The notes beneath the pieces were generated by a model, which had not been told where the DNA came from, ran no database searches, and saw nothing but the letters and a program-made list of their open reading frames with translations. A stretch of 12,124 nt of DNA from Rhodoferax sp. (lineage in GTDB: Bacteria > Pseudomonadota > Gammaproteobacteria > Burkholderiales > Burkholderiaceae_C), in assembly GCA_016463455.1 (NCBI GenBank), contig JAEMRG010000036.1:1-12124 (forward strand), in the 5' to 3' direction. Position numbers and translations under genes: made by a program. Of this stretch, positions 1 to 6,964 are shown in pieces; within the stretch, counting starts at the first letter, position 1, and each line of letters opens with the position of its first letter.

Positions 1-12
1 ATCGTGGCATGA
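1..12 (+). CDS. 3' end of upstream gene, probably murG (partial)
   Basis: Three codons (Ile-Val-Ala) and a TGA at 10-12 are open into the left edge. The stop overlaps the murC start codon as ATGA, the same 4-nt coupling seen at the next two junctions. murG normally precedes murC in proteobacterial dcw clusters, so murG is the likely identity, but this rests on gene order only; three residues cannot identify a protein. Confidence 0.4.
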   Translation: MVA

Positions 13-1433
13 AACACGCGGTACGCCATATTCACTTTGTCGGCATCGGCGGCTCGGGTATGTCGGGCATTGCCGAGATCCTGCACAACCTGGGCTACCG
101 CATCAGCGGCTCGGACCTGAGTGACAGCGCCACACTGCAACGTCTGGGCTCTTTGGGCATTCGCACTTTTGTCGGCCACCATACCGAGCATGTGGCAGGT
201 GCCAACGCAGTGGTGACCTCCACCGCCGTGCAAGCCACCAACCCCGAAGTGCTGCAAGCACGCGTGATGCATATCCCGGTGGTACCACGCGCACTGATGC
301 TGGCCGAACTGATGCGGCTCAAGCAAGGTATTGCGATTGCCGGTACCCACGGCAAAACCACCACCACCAGCCTGGTGGCCAGCGTGCTGGCCGAAGCCGG
401 CCTGGACCCGACTTTTGTCATCGGCGGACGCCTCAACAGTGCCGGTGCCAATGCGCGCCTGGGTCAGGGCGATTACATCGTGGTCGAGGCCGACGAGTCC
501 GATGCCTCCTTCCTCAACCTACTGCCGGTGATGGCCGTAGTGACGAATATCGACGCCGACCATATGGAAACCTATGGACACGACTTTGGCCGCTTGCAGC
601 AAGCCTTTGTCGATTTTCTGCACCGCATGCCGTTTTACGGCACCGCCGTGCTGTGCACCGATGACGCCGCAGTGCGCGCCATCGTGGAGCAAGTGACCTG
701 CCCGGTCACCAGCTATGGGACCAACGCCGAGGCCCAGGTACGCGCACTCGATATCCGAGCGGTGCATGGGCAAATGCATTTCCGGGTGCAAAGGCGCAAT
801 GGCGTCACCTTGCCGGATCTGGATATTGTGCTCAACCTGCCGGGGCACCATAACGTGCTCAACGCCCTATCGGCCATCGCGATTGCGGTGGAGCTGAACA
901 TCCCCGACGCAGCGGTGCAAAAAGCCTTGCGTGAATTCAAGGGCGTGGCCAGGCGCTTTCAGCGCTACGGCGACCACGCCCTGCCCGGCGGAGGCAACGT
1001 GACGGTGGTGGACGATTACGGCCACCACCCGGTAGAAATGGCGGCCACGCTGGAAGCGGCACGCGGCGCCTTCCCCGGTCGGCGACTGGTATTGGCCTTC
1101 CAGCCGCACCGCTTTACCCGCACCCGCGACTGCTTTGAAGACTTCGTCAAAGTCATGGGCCTGGCCGATGGGGTGCTGCTGGCCGAGGTGTATTCCGCAG
1201 GCGAGGCGCCTATCGTGGCCGCAGACAGCCGTGCCCTGGCCCGCGCCATGCGGGTGCGTGGCAATACCGACCCGGTGTTTGTGGATGCGATCGGCGAGAT
1301 GGCCGCGACCGCCGTGCGCAATGCACGCGATGGCGATGTGCTGCTGTGCATGGGCGCGGGCTCCATCAGCGCGGTACCTGGACAGATCGTGGCGCTCTTG
1401 CGCCAAATCGCCACGCAGGAGGGCAGCCCATGA
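9..1433 (+). CDS. murC: UDP-N-acetylmuramate--L-alanine ligase MurC
   Basis: Cytoplasmic ATP-dependent Mur ligase that adds L-Ala to UDP-MurNAc, the first peptide-stem step of peptidoglycan synthesis. The 474-residue product is of normal family length. Visible motifs are the N-terminal UDP-binding loop GIGGSGMSG (residues 12-20), the ATP-binding P-loop GTHGKTTTT (112-120), EADESDASFL (160-169), TNIDADHMETYG (179-190), the central NLPGHHNVLNALSAIAIA stretch (276-293), FKGVARRFQ (310-318) and the C-terminal domain motif VDDYGHHPVE (334-343). The GTHGKT loop and the YGHHP motif separate MurC from MurD, MurE and MurF. The ATG at 9 overlaps the stop of the preceding gene, and its 3' end overlaps ddlB by 4 nt, so it is translated inside an operon. 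Nothing is unusual in the sequence. Confidence 0.98.
   Translation: MKHAVRHIHFVGIGGSGMSGIAEILHNLGYRISGSDLSDSATLQRLGSLGIRTFVGHHTEHVAGANAVVTSTAVQATNPEVLQARVMHIPVVPRALMLAELMRLKQGIAIAGTHGKTTTTSLVASVLAEAGLDPTFVIGGRLNSAGANARLGQGDYIVVEADESDASFLNLLPVMAVVTNIDADHMETYGHDFGRLQQAFVDFLHRMPFYGTAVLCTDDAAVRAIVEQVTCPVTSYGTNAEAQVRALDIRAVHGQMHFRVQRRNGVTLPDLDIVLNLPGHHNVLNALSAIAIAVELNIPDAAVQKALREFKGVARRFQRYGDHALPGGGNVTVVDDYGHHPVEMAATLEAARGAFPGRRLVLAFQPHRFTRTRDCFEDFVKVMGLADGVLLAEVYSAGEAPIVAADSRALARAMRVRGNTDPVFVDAIGEMAATAVRNARDGDVLLCMGAGSISAVPGQIVALLRQIATQEGSP
1417..1423 (+). promoter_or_regulatory. Shine-Dalgarno sequence of ddlB
   Basis: AGGAGGG lies 6 nt before the ATG at 1430. It fixes the ddlB start and rules out the in-frame ATG at 1346, which lies deep inside murC. 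Confidence 0.8.
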
Positions 1434-2422
1434 GCACGGCCACCCAATTACAGACAAGCGCCCTGGGCAAAGTCGCGGTATTGATGGGCGGCAGCTCGGC
1501 TGAACGAGAGATTTCTTTGCTTTCGGGCCAGGGCGTGCTGACGGCGCTGCAATCACGCGGTATTGATGCACACGCGTTTGACCCGCAGCAGCGTTCCTTG
1601 TGGGAACTGAAAGAGCAAGCTTTTAGCCGTTGCTTTATCGCCCTGCATGGCCGACATGGTGAAGACGGCACGGTGCAAGGCGCGCTGGAGCTGATGGGCA
1701 TACCCTACACCGGCTCGGGCGTGATGGCGTCCAGCATCGCGGTGGACAAAGTGATGACCAAGCGCATTTGGCTGGCCCAGGGCTTAGCCACACCGGCTTA
1801 CCGGGTGCTCGGGCCGCAAGGCCAGAGCGATGCGCAGCAACTGCTGGACCTAGCCCCCGCCTTGGGTCTGCCCTTTATCGTCAAGCCACCGCATGAGGGT
1901 TCGTCGATTGGCGTGAGTAAAGTGCAGGATGCAACCCAAACGCAGGATGCAGTGCAGCTTGCCGCGCGCTATGACCGTGATGTGCTGTGCGAGGAATTTA
2001 TCATCGGTGAGGAGCTGACCTGCCCCGTCATAGGCAGCGGTGCCGACGCGCGGGCCTTGCCCATTGTCCGGATAGAGGCGCCCCAGGGCGCCTACGACTA
2101 CCAGAACAAATACTTCACCGACGTAGTGCGCTACCACTGCCCCAGCGGCTTGCCACCACTGCAGGAGCAAAGTATCCAAGCCATGGTGCTAGCCGCTTAC
2201 AGGGCGCTGGGCTGCCGGGGTTGGGGACGCGCCGATTTGATGCTGCGCGCCCACGACGGCCAGGCCTTTTTACTAGAAATGAACACCTCCCCGGGTATGA
2301 CCAGCCATTCGCTGGTGCCCATGTCTGCCCGCGCTGCCGGCATTTCTTATGAGGACCTGTGCCTGCAATTGCTGGCCGGTGCGGCGCTGGATGCGGACAG
2401 CACCAAGGGGCAGGCCGCATGA
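1430..2422 (+). CDS. ddlB: D-alanine--D-alanine ligase (DdlB type)
   Basis: Cytoplasmic ATP-grasp enzyme that joins two D-Ala to give the dipeptide used by MurF. From the ATG at 1430 the product has 330 residues, slightly longer than E. coli DdlB because of about 12 extra N-terminal residues. Motifs are VAVLMGGSSAEREISL (15-30, first substrate loop), ALHGRHGEDGTVQG (71-84), GIPYTGSG (90-97), PFIVKPPHEGSSIGVSKV (148-165, ATP-grasp lysine and glycine-rich loop), EEF (188-190), the metal-binding region with D269, E283 and N285 in LLEMNTSPGMTSHS, and SLVP. The reading frame stays open 28 codons further upstream inside murC, but the strong Shine-Dalgarno sequence and the family alignment favour 1430. 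It overlaps murC and ftsQ by ATGA, a typical translationally coupled arrangement. Confidence 0.96.
   Translation: MSTATQLQTSALGKVAVLMGGSSAEREISLLSGQGVLTALQSRGIDAHAFDPQQRSLWELKEQAFSRCFIALHGRHGEDGTVQGALELMGIPYTGSGVMASSIAVDKVMTKRIWLAQGLATPAYRVLGPQGQSDAQQLLDLAPALGLPFIVKPPHEGSSIGVSKVQDATQTQDAVQLAARYDRDVLCEEFIIGEELTCPVIGSGADARALPIVRIEAPQGAYDYQNKYFTDVVRYHCPSGLPPLQEQSIQAMVLAAYRALGCRGWGRADLMLRAHDGQAFLLEMNTSPGMTSHSLVPMSARAAGISYEDLCLQLLAGAALDADSTKGQAA
2405..2410 (+). promoter_or_regulatory. Shine-Dalgarno-like sequence of ftsQ
   Basis: AAGGGG lies 8 nt before the ATG at 2419, inside the end of ddlB. It supports 2419 over the in-frame ATG at 2359. Confidence 0.5.
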
Positions 2423-3207
2423 AGCGCAGCGAAGCCCCGGCCCTCGATGTTCGCCTGATGAACGCAACGGCTATCGTTTTATTTGGGGTGTTTGTGCTGG
2501 CCTGCGCGCTGGCGCTCACACGCTGGGTCGCCACGCACAAGGTGTTTGCATTTCAAGGTATCACCGTCATAGGCGATGTCAGCCATTGCAATGCCGCCAC
2601 CGTGCGCGCGCATGTGGTCTCGCGCGTCAAAGGTACTTTTTTCAGCATGGACTTAAGTAGCACCCGCGATGCCTTTGAAGCCATTCCCTGGGTGCGTAAA
2701 GCGGTGGTACACCGCGACTTTCCGAACCACTTGCGCGTCAAGTTGCAAGAGCACCAGGTGGTGGCTTATTGGGGCGATGAAAGTGAACAGCGCTTGCTCA
2801 ATAGCTATGGCGAAGTGTTTGATGCCAATGCCGGCGAAGTGGAGCAATACGGGCTGCCGCGCCTCAATGGCCCGAAAAACCAGAGCGCGCTGGTACTAGC
2901 CGCCTACCGATTGATAGAGCCACAATTTTCCGCGTTTAACCTGACGATCGAAAGCCTGGACTTAAGCGTGCAGGGCAGCTGGCGCATAGCCCTGACCGGT
3001 AGCGCCCTGATCGAAGCCGGGCGCGGAGACAGCCAAGAGCTGGCCAAGCGCACCCAGGCGTTTTTGCAAACCCTCTCGCGCGTAGTGGCCCGCTACAGCC
3101 GGCCCCTGGGCGCCTTGGAATCGGCCGACTTGCGGCATGAAAACGGTTATGCCATCCGCTTGCGTGGCGTCAACACGATAGCGACAGCACCTTCCCCCAC
3201 TCCATGA
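2419..3207 (+). CDS. ftsQ: cell division protein FtsQ
   Basis: Bitopic inner-membrane divisome protein that bridges early cytoplasmic (FtsZ/FtsA) and late periplasmic (FtsB/FtsL, FtsW/FtsI) division components. The 262-residue product has a short cytoplasmic N terminus, one hydrophobic segment at about residues 16-36, then a POTRA-like domain at about 43-112 (ITVIGDVSHC, then AIPWVRKAVVHRDFPNHLRV and EHQVVAYW), followed by the FtsQ/DivIB beta domain (LNSYGEVFDA at 127-136, GLPRLNGP at 145-152). The C terminus contains the segment ADLRHENGYAIRL (236-248), typical of the family end. The ATG at 2419 overlaps the ddlB stop by 4 nt. The identity rests on the W-V-R-x-A-x-V pattern and on position between ddlB and ftsA. 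Confidence 0.95.
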   Translation: MKRSEAPALDVRLMNATAIVLFGVFVLACALALTRWVATHKVFAFQGITVIGDVSHCNAATVRAHVVSRVKGTFFSMDLSSTRDAFEAIPWVRKAVVHRDFPNHLRVKLQEHQVVAYWGDESEQRLLNSYGEVFDANAGEVEQYGLPRLNGPKNQSALVLAAYRLIEPQFSAFNLTIESLDLSVQGSWRIALTGSALIEAGRGDSQELAKRTQAFLQTLSRVVARYSRPLGALESADLRHENGYAIRLRGVNTIATAPSPTP

Positions 3208-3230
3208 TGAACAACACAACAGGTAACTAG
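3204..3230 (+). other. 8-codon minicistron between ftsQ and ftsA
   Basis: ATGATGA at 3204-3210 contains the ftsQ stop and two adjacent ATG codons. Reading from the first gives MMNNTTGN and a TAG at 3228-3230, two bases before the ftsA ATG. It could let ribosomes that terminate at ftsQ reinitiate and be carried to ftsA, whose own Shine-Dalgarno sequence (AGGT, 3221-3224) is weak. It may equally be chance. Confidence 0.2.
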
Positions 3231-3232
3231 CT

Positions 3233-4462
3233 ATGGCCCGAGAATACAAAGACTTAGTCGTTGGACTGGATATCGGAACCGCCAAAGTGATGGCGGTCGT
3301 GGCCGAGGTACTGCCCGACGGCAGCCTGCGTCTGGCCGGTTTTGGCTCGGCGCCTAGCAGTGGACTCAAGCGCGGCGTGGTGGTCAACATCGATGCCACG
3401 GTACACAGCATCCAGCAGGCGCTCAAGGAAGCCGAGTTGATGGCCGATTGCAAAATCACCCGCGTCTATACCGGCATTACCGGCAGCCACATCAGGGGCT
3501 TGAACTCCAGCGGCATGGTGGCGATCAAAGACCGGGAAGTGAGCCAGGCCGACGTCACGCGTGTGGTGGAAACCGCCAAGGCCATCCACATCTCCAGCGA
3601 CCAGCGCTTACTGCTGGTCGAGCCGCAAGAATTTGTGATCGACGGCCAGGATGTGAAAGAACCCATTGGCATGAGCGGCATGCGCTTAGAAGCCAAAGTG
3701 CATATCGTCACCGGCGCCCAAAGTGCGGCGGAAAACATCATTAAGTGCGTGCGCCGTTGCGGTCTGGAAGTCGAGCAACTCATGCTCAACCCGCTGGCCT
3801 CCAGCCTGTCGGTACTCACCGAAGACGAGCGCGAACTCGGCGTGGCGCTGGTGGACATCGGCGCTGGCACCACCGACATTGCCATCTTCACCAATGGCGC
3901 TATCCGCCACACCGCCGTCATCCCGATTGCCGGAGACTTGATTACCAGCGACATCGCCATGGCGTTGCGCACCCCGACCAAGGACGCAGAAGAAATCAAA
4001 GTCGAAAGCGGTCACGCCAAGCAAGTATTGGTAGATCCGGAAGTGCAAGTGGAAGTACCCGGCCTGGGCGACCGGGGCCCGCGCATGCTCAGCCGTCAGG
4101 CCCTCTCCGGTGTGATCGAGCCGCGCATCGAAGAAATTTTCACCTTGGTCAACCAGGTCATGCGCGAGTCCGGCTACGAAGAAGTGCTGTCCTCGGGCAT
4201 TGTGCTGACCGGCGGCAGTTGCCTGATGCCGGGCATGGTGGAGCTGGGCGAAGACATTTTTCTCAAGCCGGTGCGCCGGGGCATTCCCCAGTACGCCAAT
4301 GCCTTGTCCGACATGGTGGCGCAACCCCGCGCCGCCACCGTGATGGGCTTTTTGGAAGAGGCCCGTATCGCGCGCATGCGCGGTATCAAAGTAGCCCAAA
4401 AAGGCGGCAGCGTGAAGAGCGCATTTGCCCAGATTCGTGATTTTTTTGCAGGAACTTTCTAG
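3233..4462 (+). CDS. ftsA: cell division protein FtsA
   Basis: Actin-like ATPase that anchors FtsZ filaments to the inner membrane and recruits later division proteins. The 409-residue product carries the phosphate-1 loop GLDIGTAKV (11-19), the FtsA-specific 1C domain (from about 80 to 160, with GSHIRGLNSSGMVAIKDREV), the phosphate-2 motif VDIGAGTTDIAIF (207-219), the adenosine motif VLTGGSCLMPGM (324-335) and a C-terminal amphipathic membrane-targeting helix, SVKSAFAQIRDFFAGTF (393-409), rich in Phe. Length is close to E. coli FtsA. The start at 3233 lies 25 nt after ftsQ with only a weak AGGT upstream; the sequence MAREYKDLVVGLDIG fits the family N terminus. It is followed by a 154-nt gap before ftsZ. 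Confidence 0.98.
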   Translation: MAREYKDLVVGLDIGTAKVMAVVAEVLPDGSLRLAGFGSAPSSGLKRGVVVNIDATVHSIQQALKEAELMADCKITRVYTGITGSHIRGLNSSGMVAIKDREVSQADVTRVVETAKAIHISSDQRLLLVEPQEFVIDGQDVKEPIGMSGMRLEAKVHIVTGAQSAAENIIKCVRRCGLEVEQLMLNPLASSLSVLTEDERELGVALVDIGAGTTDIAIFTNGAIRHTAVIPIAGDLITSDIAMALRTPTKDAEEIKVESGHAKQVLVDPEVQVEVPGLGDRGPRMLSRQALSGVIEPRIEEIFTLVNQVMRESGYEEVLSSGIVLTGGSCLMPGMVELGEDIFLKPVRRGIPQYANALSDMVAQPRAATVMGFLEEARIARMRGIKVAQKGGSVKSAFAQIRDFFAGTF

Positions 4463-4627
4463 ATGAAAAACTCCCCGCTCGCGCGCCGCCGCCCTTGGCT
4501 CCGCTGCACTTCGCTTTATCTGTGGATGGCACGCGCTGGGCCGCCGCCAGACCCTGTTTGTTTCCCCAAGCCTTTCTCATTTTTTTCCATCGCCACGCAA
4601 ACTTTAGGAGCCTCACATGACCATTGA
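4463..4627 (+). CDS. possible 54-residue ORF in the ftsA-ftsZ gap
   Basis: An ATG directly abuts the ftsA stop (TAGATG) and the frame runs 54 codons to a TGA at 4625-4627, overlapping the first 11 nt of ftsZ in another frame. AGGAA at 4450-4454 sits 8 nt before the ATG, a plausible Shine-Dalgarno sequence. The product begins MKNSPLARRRPWLRCTS and is rich in Arg, Pro and Phe, with no domain I recognise. Codon use does not show the strong G/C third-position bias of the neighbouring genes, which argues against a conserved protein. If translated, it would couple ftsA to ftsZ translation. It may be a chance reading frame in a regulatory gap; the same stretch has a poor sigma-70-like pair (TTGGCT at 4495-4500, TATCTG at 4517-4522). 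Confidence 0.2.
   Translation: MKNSPLARRRPWLRCTSLYLWMARAGPPPDPVCFPKPFSFFSIATQTLGASHDH
4606..4610 (+). promoter_or_regulatory. Shine-Dalgarno sequence of ftsZ
   Basis: AGGAG lies 6 nt before the ftsZ ATG at 4617 and fixes that start. Confidence 0.75.
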
Positions 4628-5906
4628 ACTCATCGAAGAAGAAATCTTCAACCAGGGAACCCTCATCAAAGTCATTGGCGTGGGAGGCGGCGGCGGCAAT
4701 GCGGTTGAGTACATGATTCAGTCCCATGTCACTGGCGTGGAATTCATCTGCGCCAACACCGATGCGCAGGCACTGAACCGCAGCACCGCACACCGTACGA
4801 TTCAACTGGGCGAAACCGGCCTGGGTGCAGGCAGCCGCCCGCACAAAGGACGCGCTGCTGCAGAGTTGGCCGAAGCGGACATCCGTAGCGCTATTGAAGG
4901 CGCAAATATGCTATTTATTACTGCCGGCATGGGCGGCGGCACCGGCACTGGCGCTGCTCCCATCATTGCGCGGGTAGCCAAGGAAATGGGCATCTTGACC
5001 GTGGGCGTAGTGACCAAGCCCTTCGAATTTGAAGGCGGCCCACGCATGAAAAACGCGGACGAAGGCCTGGCCGAGCTGGAAGCCAATGTCGATTCGCTGA
5101 TCGTGGTGCTCAACGAAAAACTACTCGAAGTGCTGGGCGACGATATCAGCCAGGATGAGGCCTTTGCCTATGCCAACGATGTGTTGAAAAACGCCGTAGG
5201 CGGCATTGCCGAGATCATCAACGTGCCCGGCCATGTGAACGTGGACTTTGAAGACGTGCGCACCGTCATGGGCGAGCCCGGCAAAGCCATGATGGGTACC
5301 GCCCTGGCCAAAGGCCCGGACCGCGCGCGCATTGCCGCCGAACAAGCCGTGGCCTGCCCGCTGCTCGAAGGCATAGACCTGTCGGGCGCCAAAGGCGTGC
5401 TGGTGCTGATCACTGCGGCCAAAGGCTCGCTCAAATTGAGCGAATCCAAGCTGGCGATGAACACCATCCGCGCCTACGCCTCGCCCGAAGCCCATGTCAT
5501 TTACGGTACCGCTTACGACGACTCGCTGGGCGAAGACGTGCGCGTCACCGTGGTGGCTACCGGCCTGAGCCGGCCGCGCCGCACTGCGCCTCCGCTGCAA
5601 GTGCTGCGCACCGGCACTTACGATGCCGCGCCCTCGGCCATGGCCAACACCCATGCGGCCATGTCCGCAAGTACGATGCAACGCAGTATGGGCAACAGCA
5701 CCATGGCGTCGGCCTCGGGCATGGGCGGCGGCACCGGCATCAGCGCCCCGGCACCCGCGAGCGCATCCACCGACTACGGCACGCTTAGCACCCCCGCCGT
5801 CTGGCGCGGCAGCCGCACGACCGCAGCGCAAAAAGTGGATGCGCTGTCCAGTGGTGGCATGGACGATTACGAAATCCCGGCCTTCTTGCGCAAGCAAGCG
5901 GATTGA
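4617..5906 (+). CDS. ftsZ: cell division protein FtsZ
   Basis: Tubulin-like GTPase that polymerises into the Z ring at mid-cell. The 429-residue product has the GTP-binding N-terminal domain with KVIGVGGGGGNAVEYM (18-33), NTDAQAL (47-53), the tubulin signature GGGTGTG (106-112), and the T7 catalytic loop NVDFED, with N208, D210 and D213 matching the family catalytic residues. The globular core ends near residue 318. A disordered linker of about 95 residues follows (318-414), rich in Ala, Ser, Thr and Met, and the conserved C-terminal peptide DDYEIPAFLRKQAD (416-429), which binds FtsA and other partners. It is longer than E. coli FtsZ (383) because of the linker. The start has a clear AGGAG. 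The gene is last in the dcw run before the hairpin at 5931-5986. Confidence 0.99.
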   Translation: MTIELIEEEIFNQGTLIKVIGVGGGGGNAVEYMIQSHVTGVEFICANTDAQALNRSTAHRTIQLGETGLGAGSRPHKGRAAAELAEADIRSAIEGANMLFITAGMGGGTGTGAAPIIARVAKEMGILTVGVVTKPFEFEGGPRMKNADEGLAELEANVDSLIVVLNEKLLEVLGDDISQDEAFAYANDVLKNAVGGIAEIINVPGHVNVDFEDVRTVMGEPGKAMMGTALAKGPDRARIAAEQAVACPLLEGIDLSGAKGVLVLITAAKGSLKLSESKLAMNTIRAYASPEAHVIYGTAYDDSLGEDVRVTVVATGLSRPRRTAPPLQVLRTGTYDAAPSAMANTHAAMSASTMQRSMGNSTMASASGMGGGTGISAPAPASASTDYGTLSTPAVWRGSRTTAAQKVDALSSGGMDDYEIPAFLRKQAD

Positions 5907-5930
5907 TTTTTTCATCGGCCATCGGGGATT

Positions 5931-5986
5931 TCTGTCAACAGCCGGTCGATGCGGGCGCATAGCCTCATCGGTCGGCTGTTGACGGA
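5931..5986 (+). terminator. long hairpin between ftsZ and lpxC (terminator or attenuator candidate)
   Basis: Arms 5931-5951 and 5966-5986 pair over 21 bp, including an uninterrupted 11-bp Watson-Crick core (GTCAACAGCCG at 5934-5944 with CGGCTGTTGAC at 5973-5983). Three pairs are G-U wobbles (5933/5984, 5945/5972, 5946/5971). The 14-nt loop can form a further 4-bp stem (5953-5956 with 5962-5965, one G-U). It starts 24 nt after the ftsZ stop. The U-run that follows is short and displaced (TTTT at 5992-5995), so this is not a textbook intrinsic terminator. It could be a terminator, an mRNA 3'-end stabiliser, or an attenuator ahead of lpxC. The structure is certain on paper; the function is inferred. 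Confidence 0.5.
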
Positions 5987-5994
5987 TGCGCTTT

Positions 5995-6000
5995 TACAAT
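5995..6000 (+). promoter_or_regulatory. -10-like element of lpxC
   Basis: TACAAT matches the sigma-70 -10 consensus at 5 of 6 positions and ends 6 nt before the GTG at 6007, so transcription would start on or next to that codon. At 17-bp spacing the -35 position (5972-5977, TCGGCT) is poor and lies in the right arm of the hairpin. Confidence 0.5.
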
Positions 6001-6006
6001 CAGCCC

Positions 6007-6930
6007 GTGCTGCAACAAAGAACCCTCAAATCACTGACCCGCGCCGTTGGCGTGGGCCTGCATAGCGGTCAGCGTGTTGAAATGACTTTGCGGCCGGCAG
6101 CGCCCGGAACCGGTATCGTGTTTCGGCGGGTCGACCTTCCCCACCCGGTCGATATCGCGGTTTCACCGCAAGCGGTCACCGATACGCGGCTGGCTTCTAC
6201 CCTTTCGCAGGGCGACGCCAAAGTGCATACCGTCGAGCATTTGATGTCGGCCTGCGCCGGCTTGGGTGTGGACAATTTGTATGTTGATATCAATGCCGAG
6301 GAAGTTCCTATCCTGGACGGCTCGGCGGCTTCGTTTGTTTTTCTGCTACAAAGCGCTGGCATCGAATTACAAAACGCGGCGCGCCGCTTTATTCGCGTCA
6401 AAGCGCCCATCCGCGTGCAACACGGCCAGGGAGCCGATCTGAAGTGGGCGAGCTTGGAGCCCTACCATGGCTTTAAGCTGAGTTTTGCCATCGACTTTGC
6501 GCATCCGGCTGTGGACTCCACCGGGCAAAGCGTGGAATTTGACTTGAGTCAGGGCTCGTACGCGCGCGACATTGCACGGGCGCGCACTTTCGGCTTTACC
6601 AAAGACGTAGAAATGATGCGCCAAAACGGCCTGGCCTTGGGTGGCGGTCTGGACAACGCCATCGTCATGGACGACTACAAAGTGCTCAATTCCGATGGCC
6701 TGCGCTACGACGATGAGTTTGTGAAGCACAAGATTTTGGATGCTATGGGCGATCTGTATTTGCTGGGCATGCCTTTGCTGGCGCACTACCGGGCCCACCG
6801 CTCGGGCCATGCGCTCAACAACCAATTGCTGCGCCAGTTGCAAGCGCAGCCGCAAGACTGGGAAGTGCTTACGTTTGACGACGAACGCAGCGCCCCCAAA
6901 GGCTTTGCGCAATTGGCACCGGCCTGGTAA
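6007..6930 (+). CDS. lpxC: UDP-3-O-acyl-N-acetylglucosamine deacetylase LpxC
   Basis: Zinc deacetylase for the committed step of lipid A synthesis in the cytoplasm. From the GTG at 6007 the product has 307 residues and begins MLQQRTLKSL, which aligns with the E. coli start MIKQRTLK. An in-frame ATG at 5986 would add seven residues, but that ATG forms the outer end of the hairpin stem and has no Shine-Dalgarno sequence. Motifs, numbered from the GTG start: GVGLHSGQ (15-22), the zinc and catalytic motif TVEHLMSA (E77, H78), EVPILDGSA (99-107), RARTFGFTKDVE (191-202), the zinc motif HKILDAMGD (H241, D245) and HRSGHALNNQ (H268). All expected zinc and catalytic residues are present. It is convergent with ruvC, 21 nt away. 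In many proteobacteria lpxC follows ftsZ, as here. Confidence 0.97.
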   Translation: MLQQRTLKSLTRAVGVGLHSGQRVEMTLRPAAPGTGIVFRRVDLPHPVDIAVSPQAVTDTRLASTLSQGDAKVHTVEHLMSACAGLGVDNLYVDINAEEVPILDGSAASFVFLLQSAGIELQNAARRFIRVKAPIRVQHGQGADLKWASLEPYHGFKLSFAIDFAHPAVDSTGQSVEFDLSQGSYARDIARARTFGFTKDVEMMRQNGLALGGGLDNAIVMDDYKVLNSDGLRYDDEFVKHKILDAMGDLYLLGMPLLAHYRAHRSGHALNNQLLRQLQAQPQDWEVLTFDDERSAPKGFAQLAPAW

Positions 6931-6937
6931 TTGCGCC

Positions 6938-6964
6938 GCGCAGTGGCAGCCTCAGTGGCTGCGC
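6938..6964. terminator. weak GC-rich inverted repeat between convergent lpxC and ruvC
   Basis: GCGCAG (6938-6943) pairs with CTGCGC (6959-6964), and an alternative 6-bp stem GCAGCC/GGCTGC (6946-6951, 6957-6962) overlaps it. It covers the 21-nt gap between the convergent genes and the last codons of ruvC. No T-run follows on either strand, so bidirectional termination is only a guess. Confidence 0.2.

Noticed and set aside
867..1571. 234-codon minus-strand frame across the murC-ddlB junction
   Set aside because: It is opposite two well-supported genes and their overlap, with no domain and no start signals.
3686..4399. 237-codon minus-strand frame opposite ftsA
   Set aside because: Same antisense-shadow pattern, with His- and Gly-rich composition and no domain.
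4495..4522. TTGGCT / TATCTG as an ftsZ promoter
   Set aside because: The 16-bp spacing is acceptable but only about half of each hexamer matches, too weak to list as a promoter.
5885..5912. CTTGC-GCAA-GCAAG hairpin followed by six T at the ftsZ end
   Set aside because: The stem is 5 bp and the T-run begins 9 nt later, after the stop codon; it is too weak for an intrinsic terminator and lies in conserved FtsZ C-terminal codons.
5121..5960. 279-codon minus-strand frame opposite ftsZ
   Set aside because: It lies opposite a fully conserved gene. Its His/Gly/Ala/Arg-rich product has no recognisable domain, as expected for an antisense frame of GC-rich codons.
5979..6000. TTGACG with TACAAT as a standard lpxC promoter
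   Set aside because: The spacer is only 10 bp, too short for sigma-70; TTGACG is explained as part of the hairpin arm.
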